64,000 nt of DNA. It comes from Gaiellasilicea sp963761905 (GTDB taxonomy: Bacteria > Actinomycetota > Thermoleophilia > Gaiellales > Gaiellaceae). The notes under the pieces are model-generated. The model did no database searches. It was not told the DNA's origin and was given only the letters and a program-made list of their open reading frames with translations. The stretch lies in contig CAVXIQ010000005.1 in NCBI GenBank assembly GCA_963761905.1, positions 310,001 through 374,000 on the forward strand, written 5' to 3'. Shown piece by piece: positions 63,772 to 64,000 of this stretch (positions within the stretch are counted from its first letter, which is position 1; the number at the start of each line of letters is the position of its first letter). Both the position numbers and the translations under genes were made by a program.

Positions 63772-64000
63772 ATGTCTGAGCACGCCCAGGAAGTCGAACG
63801 TCAGAACGGCCGGAGGGACGGCCAGGGAAATCGTGGCCGGGTCGTGGAGATCAAGGGCGTCGTGATCGATGCCGTCTTCACGGAGAACCTGCCCGCGATC
63901 TACAACGCGCTCTCGATCGCGATGCCCGCAGTGGGCGACGCGGAGGGGACGACGCTGATCGCAGAGGTGCAGCAGCACCTCGGGGACGATCGCGTGCGCG
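63772..64000 (+). CDS. atpD: F1 ATP synthase subunit beta (3' partial)
   Basis: The first 76 residues of the catalytic subunit are in the window, and the gene continues beyond it. The beta-barrel start is clear: 'RGRVVEIKGVVIDAVFTENL', then 'PAIYNALSIAMPAVGDAEGT' and 'LIAEVQQHLGDDRVR'. Before it are about 20 extra hydrophilic residues ('MSEHAQEVERQNGRRDGQGN') not usual in AtpD. The walker and catalytic regions are outside the window. It lies 7.35 kb from atpG with nine genes' worth of sequence between. Confidence 0.9.
   Translation, partial: MSEHAQEVERQNGRRDGQGNRGRVVEIKGVVIDAVFTENLPAIYNALSIAMPAVGDAEGTTLIAEVQQHLGDDRVR

Overview
The window is high-GC bacterial chromosome, and everything points to an actinomycete-type (Actinomycetota) genome, most plausibly a Thermoleophilia-like lineage. 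The evidence is an F420/FMN-type PPOX protein, DUF5995 and DUF4389 proteins, many GTG/TTG starts, and TANNNT -10 boxes 6-10 nt upstream of about twenty start codons, which is the signature of leaderless transcription. No tRNA, rRNA, CRISPR array, prophage or insertion sequence was seen. About seventeen genes, including the essential glyA and prmC, are intact proteins broken by single-base frame changes, often in short G or C runs. This looks like residual sequencing or assembly error rather than decay, so those genes are reported as CDS with the break located.

Layout. 1-4756: a CBS-domain protein, a secreted metallopeptidase-like protein and a polar amino-acid ABC transporter (ATPase, binding protein, two permeases). 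4753-11028: single-gene units (aldo/keto reductase, methyltransferase, flippase-like membrane protein, PPOX proteins, a phosphotransferase, an orphan LanC-like protein, YqgE). 11109-12755: an orphan oligopeptide-binding protein preceded by four helically phased 6-bp repeats. 12902-18890 (minus): a compact trpE-G-D-C/F-B-A operon with a trpC-trpF fusion. 18903-26902: M42 peptidase, thiolase, 3-hydroxyacyl-CoA dehydrogenase, HD-GYP regulator, acyl-CoA dehydrogenase, cobalamin adenosyltransferase and a TauE-like transporter, with a low-GC relic of a PD-(D/E)XK-like gene at about 21640-22275. 26914-29510 (minus): a HEAT-repeat membrane protein co-translated with a GT2 glycosyltransferase. 29622-38406: a two-subunit B12-dependent acyl-CoA mutase whose diagnostic residues are those of isobutyryl-CoA mutase, two paralogous membrane proteins between its subunits, an MBL hydrolase, an M23 protein, and etfB-etfA-ETF dehydrogenase. 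38416-46743: M48 protease, duplicated DUF4389 protein, threonine dehydratase, rpmE, DUF1385, OsmC, DUF5995, prfA-prmC-tsaC. 46788-49828: glyA, upp, a WecA-like transferase. 49917-64000: the ATP synthase locus.

Functional themes. Acyl-CoA dehydrogenase, hydroxyacyl-CoA dehydrogenase, thiolase, the ETF pair, ETF:quinone oxidoreductase, cobalamin adenosyltransferase and the B12 mutase together describe fatty-acid and branched-chain acyl-CoA catabolism feeding electrons to the quinone pool. Three transporter binding proteins, two peptidases and two binding-protein-type ABC systems suggest use of amino acids and peptides. The ATP synthase genes are laid out unusually. atpZ/I-B-E-F-H is followed by an antisense lipoprotein-like gene and a secreted-protein gene, then atpA-G. 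A complete five-gene peptide transporter and two small genes then intervene before atpD, which runs off the window end with its own leader.

The observations most worth following are the phased repeats before the orphan oppA, the split ATP synthase locus, the mutase substrate residues, and the missing iron-sulfur cysteine in the ETF dehydrogenase.
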